A DNA stretch of 7,946 bases from Solirubrobacterales bacterium (GCA_027314825.1 DAHVAB010000096.1:249-8194), one strand, 5' to 3'; counted from the first letter of the stretch, positions 1 to 7,272 are shown. The notes: generated by a model from the letters alone, not told the origin. Translations and numbers: made by a program.

Positions 1-665
1 CGATCTTCGGCAAGACGGGCGTGGGCAAGGGCATCGTCTATGCGCTCGGCATCGCCGCGCTCTACACCTTCTTCACCAACATGACGACCTGGACGATGGG
101 CGCCAATCGCGCCGCGGCGGAGGCGGCCTCCGAAGGCGAGCTTCCACGGATCCTGGGCCGCGAGCACCCGGTGCGCCGGACGCCGGTGGCCGCGTTCCTG
201 ATCACAGGAGTGATCTCGACCGTCGTGCTGGTCGTGAGCGCACTCTTCATCAACACGCAGAGCTCGCTCTTCTTCGCGATCTTCGCCGCATCCTCGGTGA
301 TCTTCCTGATGCCCTACCTGCTGATGTTCCCGGCTCTGATCGCGCTCAGGCGCAAGGACCCGGACCGTCCCCGCCCGTTCCGGGTGCCGGGCGGCAACAT
401 CGGCCTGGCACTGCTCGTCGGCGTTCCCACCCTGATCGTCGCCGGCGGCATCCTGCTGTTCGTCTGGCCGGAGATCCCATCCGCTCCCGCCGAATGGTCA
501 TACACCGGCCCGCTGCTCGGCGTCGTGGTCGCGGCGCTGGCGGTGGGTGAGCTGATCATCTGGTGGATCTTCCACCCGCACAAGCCGCATCCGCGCGGGC
601 ACCGGCTGCAGCTGCGCCGCCCGAGCACGCACGGCGGCCGTCCCGCCACGCCGCCCGGACGCTGA
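1..665 (+). CDS. APC-superfamily amino acid/polyamine permease, C-terminal part (5' end outside window)
   Basis: This is an integral membrane secondary transporter of the amino acid-polyamine-organocation superfamily. The frame is open from base 3 with no stop before it, so the gene begins upstream; the GTG at 21 is an internal Val codon. About 220 residues are visible. The cytoplasmic loop MGANRAAAEAASEGELPRIL followed by RRTPVAAFL is the conserved 'gated' loop of this family. Hydrophobic helices follow at roughly residues 60-85, 90-118, 133-153 and 165-187, with the basic loop RRKDPDRPRPFRVPGG between the second and third. The tail is polar and basic (HPHKPHPRGHR). The stop lies 80 bases before aguA on the same strand with no obvious terminator between, so co-transcription is likely. 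By context the substrate may be agmatine, possibly exchanged for putrescine, or another cationic amino acid. That is inference; the substrate-binding N-terminal helices are not in view. Confidence 0.9.
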   Translation, partial: IFGKTGVGKGIVYALGIAALYTFFTNMTTWTMGANRAAAEAASEGELPRILGREHPVRRTPVAAFLITGVISTVVLVVSALFINTQSSLFFAIFAASSVIFLMPYLLMFPALIALRRKDPDRPRPFRVPGGNIGLALLVGVPTLIVAGGILLFVWPEIPSAPAEWSYTGPLLGVVVAALAVGELIIWWIFHPHKPHPRGHRLQLRRPSTHGGRPATPPGR

Positions 666-745
666 GCGGCGCCGAGGCCGAGGCAGATGAGCGCGACGCT
701 CACACCCGACGTGACCGCCGCCAGTCCGCGAATGTCCGCACAGAG

Positions 746-1843
746 ATGAGCGACACCCTCACATCCACCCCGGCGGCCGACGGCTACCGCATGCCCGGCG
801 AGTTCGAGGCGCACTCCGGCTGCTGGATCGCCTGGCCGGAGCGCACCGACAACTGGCGGCTGGGCGCCAAGCCCGCACAGGCCGCCTACGCAGCCGTGGC
901 GGAGGCGATCTCGGCCTCCGGCGAGCCGGTCACCGTCGCCGTCTCAGACCGTCAGTTCGAGCACTGCCGCTCGGTCCTCTCCCCTTCGATCCGGGTGGTC
1001 GAGATCTCCACCGACGACGCCTGGATCAGGGACATGGGTCCGACGTTCGTGATCGACGACGCCGGCGGCAGGCGCGGAATCGACTGGCGCTTCAATGCGT
1101 GGGGCGGCCTGAACGGCGGCCTCTACTTCCCCTGGGACCGCGACGACCGCGTCGCCGCGAAGGTTCTGGAGATAGAAGGGGCCGCGCGCTACCGGGCGCC
1201 GATCGTGCTCGAGGGCGGCTCGATCCATGTGGACGGGCAGGGCACCCTGATCGCGACCGAAGAGTGCCTTCTCAACGAGAACCGCAACCCGAAGCTCTCC
1301 CGAGAGCAGATCGAGGGTGCGCTCCATGACTACCTGGGAGCCGAGAAGGTGATCTGGCTCGGCCGGGGCGTCCACCTCGACGAGACCTCCGGCCATGTCG
1401 ACAACCTCGCCTGCTTCGCCCGGCCGGGCGTGGTGCTCCTCACCTACGCCGAGGACCGCGGCGACCCCCAGCACGAGATCTCCGAGGACGCGCTGGCGAG
1501 GCTGCGGGCCGCCACCGACGCGCGCGGGCGCCGGCTGGAGGTCATCACGCTTCCCTCGCCGGGTCCCCTCACGATCACTGCGCAGGAGGCGGACGGCGTC
1601 GACCAGGTGGCCGGCACGCTGCCGCGCCGGGCCGGCGACCGGCTCGCCGCCTCCTATGTCAACTTCTACCTCGGCACCCGGCGAATCGTCTTCCCGCTGC
1701 TGGACGAGCGCCACGACGCCCGCGCCGCGGAGATCCTGCGGGGCTGCTTCCCCGATCGCGAGGTTCTCGGGGTTCCCGCCCGGGAGATCCTGCTCGGCGG
1801 CGGCAACATCCACTGCATAACCCAGCAGGTGCCGGCCCCGTAG
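746..1843 (+). CDS. aguA: Agmatine deiminase
   Basis: Agmatine deiminase (EC 3.5.3.12) hydrolyses agmatine to N-carbamoylputrescine and ammonia, a cytoplasmic step from arginine-derived agmatine to putrescine. The product is 365 residues, the usual length for the family, and belongs to the guanidino-group modifying (peptidyl-arginine deiminase-like) fold. Visible motifs are EFEAHSGCWIAWPER near the N-terminus, WIRDMGP at residues 93-99, LEGGSIHVDGQGTL, ECLLNENRNP, HLDETSGHVDN with His217 and Asp219, and the C-terminal LGGGNIHCITQQ with Cys357 as the catalytic nucleophile. The reading frame stays open upstream to 563, but that stretch overlaps the permease end and reads as Ala/Arg-rich shadow. 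ATG 746 gives the family-typical start. No clear Shine-Dalgarno precedes it, which would fit coupling to upstream translation. No N-carbamoylputrescine amidase (aguB) is in the window; it could lie upstream of the permease. Confidence 0.97.
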   Translation: MSDTLTSTPAADGYRMPGEFEAHSGCWIAWPERTDNWRLGAKPAQAAYAAVAEAISASGEPVTVAVSDRQFEHCRSVLSPSIRVVEISTDDAWIRDMGPTFVIDDAGGRRGIDWRFNAWGGLNGGLYFPWDRDDRVAAKVLEIEGAARYRAPIVLEGGSIHVDGQGTLIATEECLLNENRNPKLSREQIEGALHDYLGAEKVIWLGRGVHLDETSGHVDNLACFARPGVVLLTYAEDRGDPQHEISEDALARLRAATDARGRRLEVITLPSPGPLTITAQEADGVDQVAGTLPRRAGDRLAASYVNFYLGTRRIVFPLLDERHDARAAEILRGCFPDREVLGVPAREILLGGGNIHCITQQVPAP

Positions 1844-1929
1844 TCGCAGGCTGCTTCGAGCGTGCAGGGGCGGGTCGTACTCCTGCGCAGGCGGGGCGCG
1901 CAGAGCCACGGATCGCCGACGGGCGCCCG

Positions 1930-1965
1930 CCGCCTAACGTTTGGGTCACACCCGTCCAACGGCGG
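1930..1965. promoter_or_regulatory. Imperfect hairpin in the aguA-downstream intergenic region
   Basis: The 147-base gap between aguA and the next gene contains nested complementary blocks: CCGC (1930-1933) with GCGG (1962-1965), CGTT (1938-1941) with AACG (1958-1961), and GGGT (1943-1946) with ACCC (1950-1953) around a CAC loop. Internal bulges make it imperfect and no T-tract follows. It could be a weak terminator for aguA, a 5' leader structure for the next gene, or a chance structure in GC-rich DNA. No recognisable -35/-10 pair was found in this gap. Confidence 0.25.
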
Positions 1966-1980
1966 GGTCCCGCAGGAATC

Positions 1981-1986
1981 GAGGTG
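1981..1986 (+). promoter_or_regulatory. Ribosome binding site of the small membrane protein gene
   Basis: GAGGTG lies four bases before ATG 1991, and AGGAA occurs slightly further upstream. This purine-rich stretch supports ATG 1991 over the in-frame GTG at 1862, which would add a polar, Arg-rich segment unlike the rest of the protein. Confidence 0.5.
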
Positions 1987-1990
1987 CACC

Positions 1991-2221
1991 ATGAAGGTGT
2001 TCGTAGCAATCATCGCCACGGCGCTGATCGTGCCGGTGGTGCTCGTGGTCGCCGTCGCTCTCGGGCCGGTGACGCTCGGCGCCATCGCCGCGGCCGGCTT
2101 CGGGCTCGTCGTCTTCGCCGCCTGGAACCTCCTGGTCGCGCTCGGCCTTGCCGGGCGTGCGATCGGCAGGGCCGGCGCGCGCGGAGCGCACCACATGCAC
2201 CATCCGCAGGCGCACTCCTGA
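1991..2221 (+). CDS. Small hypothetical membrane protein with His-rich tail
   Basis: I do not recognise this 76-residue protein. It starts MKVFVAIIATALIVPVVLVV and is almost entirely hydrophobic from residue 3 to about 55, enough for two transmembrane helices (roughly 3-25 and 28-53) separated only by a Gly-Pro turn. A short basic stretch (GRAIGRAGARGA) follows, then a His-rich end reading HHMHHPQAHS. By the positive-inside rule the basic/His tail is probably cytoplasmic. It has its own purine-rich site before the ATG and G/C-rich third positions, which supports coding. It is separated by 147 bases from aguA and is probably independently expressed. The tail could bind metal, but nothing else supports that. 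The gene ends facing the zinc-ribbon gene on the opposite strand. Confidence 0.6.
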   Translation: MKVFVAIIATALIVPVVLVVAVALGPVTLGAIAAAGFGLVVFAAWNLLVALGLAGRAIGRAGARGAHHMHHPQAHS

Positions 2222-2235
2222 GCGAGTGAGAGCGG

Positions 2236-2298
2236 CGGGCCGCTCGCCGCGCACGGCGGTAGTGGTGGGGCGGACGGGCCGCTCGCCGCGCACGGCGG
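2236..2298. repeat. Perfect 24-bp direct repeat, period 39 bp
   Basis: Two identical 24-base copies lie at 2236-2259 and 2275-2298, separated by 15 bases, in the gap between two convergent genes. Each copy holds a small hairpin, CGCCG-CGCA-CGGCG (2245-2258 and 2284-2297). The hairpins may help end transcription from either side, but no T-tract follows. The 39-base period is a multiple of three, and on the minus strand the unit would read TAVRGERP twice in a different frame from the adjacent gene. With only two copies this is not a CRISPR. Confidence 0.75.
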
Positions 2299-2327
2299 CC
2301 AGAAGGCGGCGGGCGGCCGCGGCGGGC

Positions 2328-2597
2328 TCAGTGCTCGCGTAGGCGCACGGCGACATGCGAACGAGCGATGCATCGCGGGCAGTACTCGACCGCCAGCCAG
2401 CGGGCTCTGGCCTTCATCTCCAGCGCGCAGCGCGGGCAGCTGAGCGAGAGGATCCTCAGCTCCGCGCAGGCCGCCCGTGCCCGCGAGTGCGCCGCGGGGA
2501 GATCCGGATCCGCGGTAATCCCCGTACGCACCGCAGCCTCGCCGGCCGCGACGGCGCCCTCCGGTGCTTCTGACGTGATCGCTGCGTGCGCCCTCAC
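2328..2597 (-). CDS. Small zinc-ribbon protein (CPRC...CPRC)
   Basis: This hypothetical protein has up to 89 residues. The C-terminal half carries two CPRC knuckles, Cys54/Cys57 and Cys73/Cys76, separated by a 15-residue basic/hydrophobic linker (ALEMKARARWLAVEY). That is the classic four-Cys zinc-ribbon arrangement, so it probably binds one structural Zn2+ and may contact nucleic acid, ribosome or protein. The N-terminal half is Ala-rich and probably helical. GTG 2597 directly follows an in-frame TGA and has only a weak ribosome site. A second GTG at 2531 has GAGG five bases upstream and would give a 67-residue protein that keeps the whole ribbon. Third codon positions are G/C-rich, supporting coding. 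It lies 65 bases downstream of the HPF-like gene on the same strand, suggesting one transcript and perhaps a shared stress or translation role (inference). A frame on the opposite strand here is a shadow. Confidence 0.65.
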   Translation of the reverse strand: MRAHAAITSEAPEGAVAAGEAAVRTGITADPDLPAAHSRARAACAELRILSLSCPRCALEMKARARWLAVEYCPRCIARSHVAVRLREH

Positions 2598-2662
2598 TCA
2601 TATGCTTAATGTCCACTTGCCGGCGACTTGTGACGCATCCGGGCGCGCAGGCGGCCTGAATG

Positions 2663-3028
2663 TCAGTCTGATGACAGCATTCCGTGCCGCCACTCCCCGG
2701 CCTGCGGCTGCGAGCTCATCCGTTGGAGACGCTCGCGGCGCTCGCCGAAGTCTCGCAGGCGCCGCTCCAGCACGGCGGCGAGCTCGGAGATCGCCTGGGT
2801 CATCGTCGGCGCCGCCACGCCGGCCCGGATCACGCGCCCGTTGACGTCCAGCTCGCCCTCGGCGTGCGCGGGCCGCTCCAGGCTCGGATTGCGCTCGCCC
2901 CGCAGGGTCACCCGCGCTGCCAGGATCGGGTCGGGGACGGCGCTATCCAGCGCTCCGATGCGCTCGCCGGCGCTTCGGCGCTCGGCCGCGGAGACGGCGC
3001 CCCGCGTGGTGACTGCCACGTCGATCAC
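2663..3028 (-). CDS. HPF/RaiA-like ribosome-associated protein, short form
   Basis: The 121 residues match the ribosome hibernation factor / sigma-54 modulation protein fold (beta-alpha-beta-beta-beta-alpha). The visible elements are strand IDVAVTTRG (2-10), helix AAERRSAGERIGALDSA, strand ILAARVTLRGE (35-45), NPSLERPAHAEGELDVNGRV (47-66), strand VIRAGVAA, then a long helix MTQAISELAAVLERRLRDFGERRERLQ (76-102). Family members bind the 30S decoding region and block or dimerise ribosomes in stationary phase. Actinobacterial long HPFs usually carry a second, dimerisation domain; here the protein ends about 20 residues after the helix, so it resembles short HPF/YfiA. GTG 3028 keeps the first strand intact, but GGGAG lies only one base before it. 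GTG 3019 would place that site ten bases upstream and is a real alternative. No sigma-54 link is implied. The zinc-ribbon gene follows after 65 bases. Confidence 0.82.
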   Translation of the reverse strand: MIDVAVTTRGAVSAAERRSAGERIGALDSAVPDPILAARVTLRGERNPSLERPAHAEGELDVNGRVIRAGVAAPTMTQAISELAAVLERRLRDFGERRERLQRMSSQPQAGEWRHGMLSSD

Positions 3029-3043
3029 GCTCCCAGCATCGCG

Positions 3044-3059
3044 GCCGGCAGCGGCCGGC
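3044..3059. promoter_or_regulatory. Inverted repeat just upstream of the HPF-like gene
   Basis: GCCGGC (3044-3049) and GCCGGC (3054-3059) flank AGCG and can form a 6-bp stem with a 4-base loop, 15 bases before the GTG at 3028 on the minus strand. It also reads as a direct repeat of GCGGCCGGC. It could be a leader structure or protein site, but in DNA this GC-rich chance is a fair explanation. Confidence 0.25.
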
Positions 3060-3075
3060 GCATCCGCACAGACAC

Positions 3076-3087
3076 CGCGGGCCCGCG
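3076..3087. promoter_or_regulatory. Perfect 12-bp palindrome upstream of the HPF-like gene
   Basis: CGCGGGCCCGCG is an uninterrupted palindrome in the 117-base gap between the MMPL gene end and the HPF-like gene start. Its position could suit an operator for the minus-strand HPF-like/zinc-ribbon unit. No convincing -35/-10 elements were identified beside it; TAATCG on the minus strand (just beyond it) is only a weak -10 candidate. Confidence 0.2.
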
Positions 3088-3131
3088 AGGCCGATTACGG
3101 ATCGTCCGGCGGCAGTCGCGCAGGCAGCCCC

Positions 3132-3145
3132 GCCGCGCGCGCGGC
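3132..3145 (-). terminator. Possible terminator hairpin at the end of the efflux operon
   Basis: A perfect 14-bp palindrome, GCCGCGCGCGCGGC, starts at the first base after the MMPL stop codon on the minus strand. It could form a strong short stem in RNA at the operon end. There is no U-tract after it, so it would be an atypical terminator or simply a 3'-end stabilising structure. Confidence 0.35.
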
Positions 3146-5458
3146 TCAGTCGCGCACCCCGACCGGTTCGGGCGCAGCATCCGCGTCGGCACGGGCGCCG
3201 TGGCCGAGTCCGGCCGGCCACCAGTTCCAGCGTCCCAGCAGCGCCACGGTCGCGGGGACCAGCAGCGTGCGCACCACGAAGGTGTCCATCAGGATTCCGA
3301 TCGCAAGGCCGAAGCCGACCTCGCGGACCTGGCTGCCGGACGCGCTGGAGCCCGCCGCGATCGCCAGCACGCCGAAGGTGCCGGCCAGCACCAGTCCGGC
3401 CGATGTGACCGTCGTGCCGGTGCGACCGACGGCGTGTATCACCGCGTCCTTGAGCGGCCTGACGCGCGCCTCCTCCCGGATCCTCGTCATCACGAGGATG
3501 TTGTAGTCCTCCCCGAGCGCGAGCAGGAAAATGAACATCAGGAACGGCAATATGAACGTGAGCCCAGGTTCGCCGACGATGTCGACGAAGACGAGCGTCG
3601 CCACCCCCAGCGCGGCCAGATAGGAGAAGGCGACGCTGAGAATCAGATACAGCGGTGCCACCAGGCTTCTGAGCACGAGTGCGAGCAGGATCGCGATCGC
3701 GAGTATCGCGACCGGCACGATGTTGAGGATGTCGGAGTTCGAGGTGGCGCTGACGTCATACAGCGCCGCCGCCTCGCCGGCCACGCCTGAGGCGTTCGCG
3801 CCCGAGCGCTCGGCGGCCCGACTGACGGCGGCACGGATCGCCGGCGTGGCGTTCATCGCGGCGGTGCTCTGCTGAGGTCCGGCCCGCAGCGAGGCCTCGA
3901 ACTGGATCACATGCCCGCCGGCCCCGACGAACGAGGCGCTGGCGCGGTAGGCGTTGTACTGCGGGATCGGCACGCCCACCCCCGCCGGCGGCGTGACCGG
4001 CAGCTTGGACGGCTCGCCGAGCCGGGCATGCAACCGGGCATACTCGGCCGGGGTGAGCCTCGTGCCGTTCGCCTCCAGGGGGCCCTGGATCGATCTGAAG
4101 CGCTCAGAGGAGGCGAGCGCGGCCTGGGCGGCGGCCACCTGCTGCGGTCGCTCATACACCGGAGTGCTCCAGCGGAAGATCAGGTTGGCCGGGTTGGAGC
4201 TCGATTTCGGGAAGTGGCGTGCGATCAGCGCATTGCCTTCCGCGGAGCTCGTGCCCTTCGGCGCGTTGGCGGCGCCGCCGAAGCCGCTCGCGTGATACCC
4301 GAGGGCGGCGACGGCCAGGCCCCCGAACAGCACCACGCCCACCACCAGCGTGACCCGCGGTCGGGCCACGAGCCGCCCGGCGATACGGCCCCATGCCCCG
4401 GTCTGAGGGGCGCCCTGCTTCACGCGGGTCGGCCAGAACGCGGCCCGGCCGAATATCGCGAGCAGCGCGGGGAGCAGGGTCAGCCCGGCCAGCAGCATCA
4501 TCGCCACCCCTATCGCGAGCGGCACGCCGAGGTCGCGATAGATCCCGAAGCTCGCGAGCAGCAGCGTCAGCAGCGCCAGGATCACAGTCCCGGCCGACGC
4601 GGCGATCGACTCGCCCACCCTCCTGAGCGCATGTTCCACTGCGGCACGTGCATCGCGGCCGTGGCGCATCTCCTCGCGGGTGCGAAACACCAGGAACAGC
4701 CCGTAGTCGGTGCCGGCGCCGAGGATCAGGATGATCAGCAGAAGATCGGTGATCTCCGAGATCTTCAGTCCGTGCGCGCCCAGCTCGCCGATCAGCCGCA
4801 TCGAGACCAGCAGCGAGAGCCCCGCCGGCAGCAGCGTGATCAGCGGGGCCCGCAGCGAGCGGAAGATCAGAAGCAGCAGGACGATGATGAAGATGAACGA
4901 GTACATCTGCGTCTGCTTGCCGGTCTTCTGCGAGGAGGCCTGATTCGCCACGTTCGTGGCCACCGCGCCGGCCAGGCGCAGCTTCAGGCCGGGCGGAGCG
5001 TTGGCCCTGGCCAGCGCGCCCTGCAGGCTTTCCACGAGCGGCTTCTGAGCTCTCACGTCGGTCCGTGGCAGGGCGGCGCGCACTGTGATCTGAGCGGCCT
5101 GGCCATCGGGCGAGAGGCCGGCCACGCGGACCGATTCCACCTTTTCCACATTGCGGGCCCCTGCCGCGGCCCGGCCGATCGCCGCCTGATCCGCCGCGGT
5201 CAGCTTCCCGCCTTCGCGCGCGGCGACGATCACCACCTCGGTGCTGTGGCCTTCGCTGCCGAGGATCGGCGCCCCGAGCGCGGCCGCCCTCGAGCTCGGC
5301 GTGCTGGCCGGCAGGAACTGACTGTTGTCGTTGTTGATCTCGCTGGAGAGGCTCGGCAGTGCGGCTGAGCTGACCACCACCGCCGCGATCCAGAGCGCCA
5401 CGACCGGGTAGCGGTAGCGGACCGAGAAGCGCGCGAGCGCTGCGAAGATGCGGCTCAT
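3146..5458 (-). CDS. MMPL-family (RND-like) transporter
   Basis: This 770-residue inner membrane transporter has the two-fold repeat of the MMPL family, which uses the proton gradient to export lipids, metabolites or drugs. Each half has one helix (about 18-38 and 368-390), a large non-cytoplasmic domain (40-185 and 391-575), then five helices. The proton-relay Asp-Tyr pairs are both present: GTDYGLFLVFRTREEM (Asp251-Tyr252) in the fourth helix and ALGEDYNILVMTRIREE (Asp651-Tyr652) in the tenth. The matching FRTREEM/MTRIREE loops confirm the internal duplication. The length fits the family, and the C-terminus lacks the long cytoplasmic tail of mycobacterial MmpL3. The ATG overlaps the MFS stop as ATGA, so it is probably translated by coupling. 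Co-transcription with TetR and DHA2 genes suggests efflux of a toxic compound; lipid or pigment export is the main alternative. The substrate cannot be read from the sequence. Confidence 0.95.
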   Translation of the reverse strand: MSRIFAALARFSVRYRYPVVALWIAAVVVSSAALPSLSSEINNDNSQFLPASTPSSRAAALGAPILGSEGHSTEVVIVAAREGGKLTAADQAAIGRAAAGARNVEKVESVRVAGLSPDGQAAQITVRAALPRTDVRAQKPLVESLQGALARANAPPGLKLRLAGAVATNVANQASSQKTGKQTQMYSFIFIIVLLLLIFRSLRAPLITLLPAGLSLLVSMRLIGELGAHGLKISEITDLLLIILILGAGTDYGLFLVFRTREEMRHGRDARAAVEHALRRVGESIAASAGTVILALLTLLLASFGIYRDLGVPLAIGVAMMLLAGLTLLPALLAIFGRAAFWPTRVKQGAPQTGAWGRIAGRLVARPRVTLVVGVVLFGGLAVAALGYHASGFGGAANAPKGTSSAEGNALIARHFPKSSSNPANLIFRWSTPVYERPQQVAAAQAALASSERFRSIQGPLEANGTRLTPAEYARLHARLGEPSKLPVTPPAGVGVPIPQYNAYRASASFVGAGGHVIQFEASLRAGPQQSTAAMNATPAIRAAVSRAAERSGANASGVAGEAAALYDVSATSNSDILNIVPVAILAIAILLALVLRSLVAPLYLILSVAFSYLAALGVATLVFVDIVGEPGLTFILPFLMFIFLLALGEDYNILVMTRIREEARVRPLKDAVIHAVGRTGTTVTSAGLVLAGTFGVLAIAAGSSASGSQVREVGFGLAIGILMDTFVVRTLLVPATVALLGRWNWWPAGLGHGARADADAAPEPVGVRD

Positions 5459-7272
5459 CGGCGCGGTCCCGCGAGCGCCCCGGTGGGCGGCTGCGCCGGT
5501 GCCACGACCGTGGGCTGCGCATCCGAGGCTGCGGGCGACTCCGTAGGTGACTCCGCGGCCGGCTCCGCCGGCTCTCCTCCAACAGACTCCCCCTCCGCGA
5601 CACGGCGAACGATCGGCTCGGTGGCGTCATCGGGCGGGGTCATCGCACCCTCAGTCTCCCCGGTCTCGCCGTCCTGCGCGCCGATGCTCTGGCGCAGGTG
5701 AATCTCGGGTAGCAGCCAGGTGAGTGCGAACGCGAGAATGCCGACGGGAACCGCGACCAGGAAGACTGTGTCGATCGTCGAGGAGTAGGCGGCCGCCACG
5801 CCGTGCTGCACGGCGGGCGGCAGGTGAGCGAGCGCTCCGGGATCGACGCTCGCGCCCAGCCCCTTCGGCACCGGCAGCCCGCGCAGCGCGCTCACCAGCC
5901 GCCCGACCAGCACGTTGGCGAAGATCGCGCCGAAGATCGCGGTCCCGAACGAGCCGCCGATCGAGCGGAAGAACGTCGCGCCGGCGGTCGCCACGCCGAG
6001 ATCGCGGTGGGCGACCGCGTTCTGCACGGCTATCACCAGCACCTGCATCACCCCGCCGAGGCCGACCCCCAGCACCGCCATGTACAGGTACATCACCGCG
6101 TCGGGAGTGCCCGTCCCCACGGTCGAGAGCAGGTACAGCCCGAGGCTCATCACGGCGGTGCCCGCGACCGGAAACACCTTGTAGCGGCCCCAGCGGGAGA
6201 TCAGGAAGCCCGAGCCGATCGAGCTGGCCAGCAGCCCGCCCATCATCGGCAGCAGCTGCAGCCCTGACGTCGTCGGGTCGGCGCCCTTGGCGACCTGCAG
6301 GAAGACCGGAAGGAACGTGGTGGCTCCGAACAGGGCGAAGCCGACGACGAAGCCGATCGCGCTGGAGGCGGCAAAGACCTTGTTGGCGAACAGCTTCAAC
6401 GGCAGGATCGGCTCGGCTGCACGCCGCTCCACGACCGCCCAGGCCGCGAGCAGCACGACGCCCGCGGCGCCGAGGATGATGATCGGCGCCGAGGCCCACG
6501 GATACGTGGTCCCACCGAGGCTCGCGACCAGCACGAGCGAGCTCGCGCCGAGCGTGAGCAGGATCGTGCCGGCGTAGTCGATCACGTGGCGAACCCTGTT
6601 CAGGTTGCCGGGCAGGACCGCCGCCGTGACCGCGAGTGCTATCGCGCCGAGCGGGAGATTGATGTAATTCACCCAGCGCCAGCTGGCGTGCTGTGTCAGA
6701 AACCCTCCCAGCAGCGGGCCGACCACCGTCGCCACCGCGAACACGGCGCCGAAGAGGCCCTGGTACTTCCCGCGCTCCCGGGGCGGGACCACATCGCCGA
6801 TGATCGCCTGCGCGCCGACGATCAGCCCGCCTGCGCCGAGGCCCTGGATCGCGCGGAAGACGATCAGCATCAACAGCGACTGGCTGATCCCGGAGAGCGC
6901 CGAGCCGGCGAGGAAGATCGCGATCGCCGCCTGGAAGAAGCCCTTACGTCCATAGAGGTCGCCGAGCTTTCCCCACAGCGGCGTCGAAACCGTCGAGGCG
7001 AGCAGGTATGCGGTCACGATCCAGGCGATGTGCGACGCTCCGCCGAGATCGCCGACGATCGTTGGCAACGCGGTGGCCACGATCGTCTGATCGAGCGCGG
7101 CCAGCAGCATTCCGAGCAGCAGCGAGGCGACGATCGCGATCACGCGGCGGCGGCCGAGGCCCTCCACGGCGGACGGTCCGAGATCGTCGATCGCGGGCTG
7201 GGGGGCGCGATCGCTCACCGGCGCCTGGAGGGCGGGATCGCCCGTCTCGGGCTGGGCGGCGCGATCGCTCAC
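5455..7272 (-). CDS. DHA2-family (EmrB/QacA-type) MFS drug:H+ antiporter
   Basis: This 605-residue major facilitator has the 14-helix layout of the DHA2 family, which exports drugs and other amphipathic compounds in exchange for protons. It shows LDQTIVATALPTIVGDLGG (60-78) in helix 1, motif A GKLGDLYGRKG (101-111), RAIQGLGAGGL (140-150), the antiporter motif C region GPLLGGFL (185-192), and SWRWVNYINLPLGA (197-210), all typical of the family. Residues 1-40 and about 530-605 are hydrophilic, Pro/Glu/Ala/Ser-rich and probably disordered cytoplasmic tails; the C-terminal tail is longer than usual. GTG 7272 is preferred because AGGAGG lies seven bases upstream. The in-frame GTG at 7218 repeats the same start context but has no ribosome site. 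The start overlaps the TetR stop (GTGA) and the stop overlaps the MMPL start (ATGA). Confidence 0.96.
   Translation of the reverse strand: MSDRAAQPETGDPALQAPVSDRAPQPAIDDLGPSAVEGLGRRRVIAIVASLLLGMLLAALDQTIVATALPTIVGDLGGASHIAWIVTAYLLASTVSTPLWGKLGDLYGRKGFFQAAIAIFLAGSALSGISQSLLMLIVFRAIQGLGAGGLIVGAQAIIGDVVPPRERGKYQGLFGAVFAVATVVGPLLGGFLTQHASWRWVNYINLPLGAIALAVTAAVLPGNLNRVRHVIDYAGTILLTLGASSLVLVASLGGTTYPWASAPIIILGAAGVVLLAAWAVVERRAAEPILPLKLFANKVFAASSAIGFVVGFALFGATTFLPVFLQVAKGADPTTSGLQLLPMMGGLLASSIGSGFLISRWGRYKVFPVAGTAVMSLGLYLLSTVGTGTPDAVMYLYMAVLGVGLGGVMQVLVIAVQNAVAHRDLGVATAGATFFRSIGGSFGTAIFGAIFANVLVGRLVSALRGLPVPKGLGASVDPGALAHLPPAVQHGVAAAYSSTIDTVFLVAVPVGILAFALTWLLPEIHLRQSIGAQDGETGETEGAMTPPDDATEPIVRRVAEGESVGGEPAEPAAESPTESPAASDAQPTVVAPAQPPTGALAGPRR

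Noticed and set aside
563..745. N-terminal extension of agmatine deiminase
   Set aside because: It overlaps the permease end, is Ala/Arg/Pro-rich with no homology to the family, and the 365-residue product from ATG 746 already has the normal length.
944..1909. Minus-strand frame opposite agmatine deiminase
   Set aside because: It is a shadow of aguA, whose catalytic motifs are all intact on the plus strand.
2236..2298. Possible CRISPR array
   Set aside because: There are only two repeat copies with a 15-base spacer and no cas genes in the window.
1666..2616. Minus-strand frame across the aguA end, small membrane gene and zinc-ribbon gene
   Set aside because: It has low-complexity Pro/Arg/Ala composition and no domain, and it overlaps three better-supported genes on both strands. 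Its ATG context at 2601-2616 lies beside the zinc-ribbon start but in the wrong frame for the CPRC motifs.
3911..5368. Long plus-strand open frame (485 codons) opposite the MMPL gene
   Set aside because: It is Arg/Gln/Glu/His-rich with no recognisable domain and mirrors the codon bias of the certain MMPL gene; long antisense frames are expected in GC-rich DNA.
4152..5630. Minus-strand open frame spanning the MMPL gene and MFS tail
   Set aside because: It is an off-frame shadow, Arg/Pro-rich and without motifs, crossing the boundary of two well-supported genes.
3685..7272. Several GCGATCGC octamers in the efflux operon (a HIP1-like motif)
   Set aside because: They fall in coding sequence where ATC, GCG, CGC and GAT codons are common in GC-rich genes; no ordered spacing was seen, so chance is sufficient.
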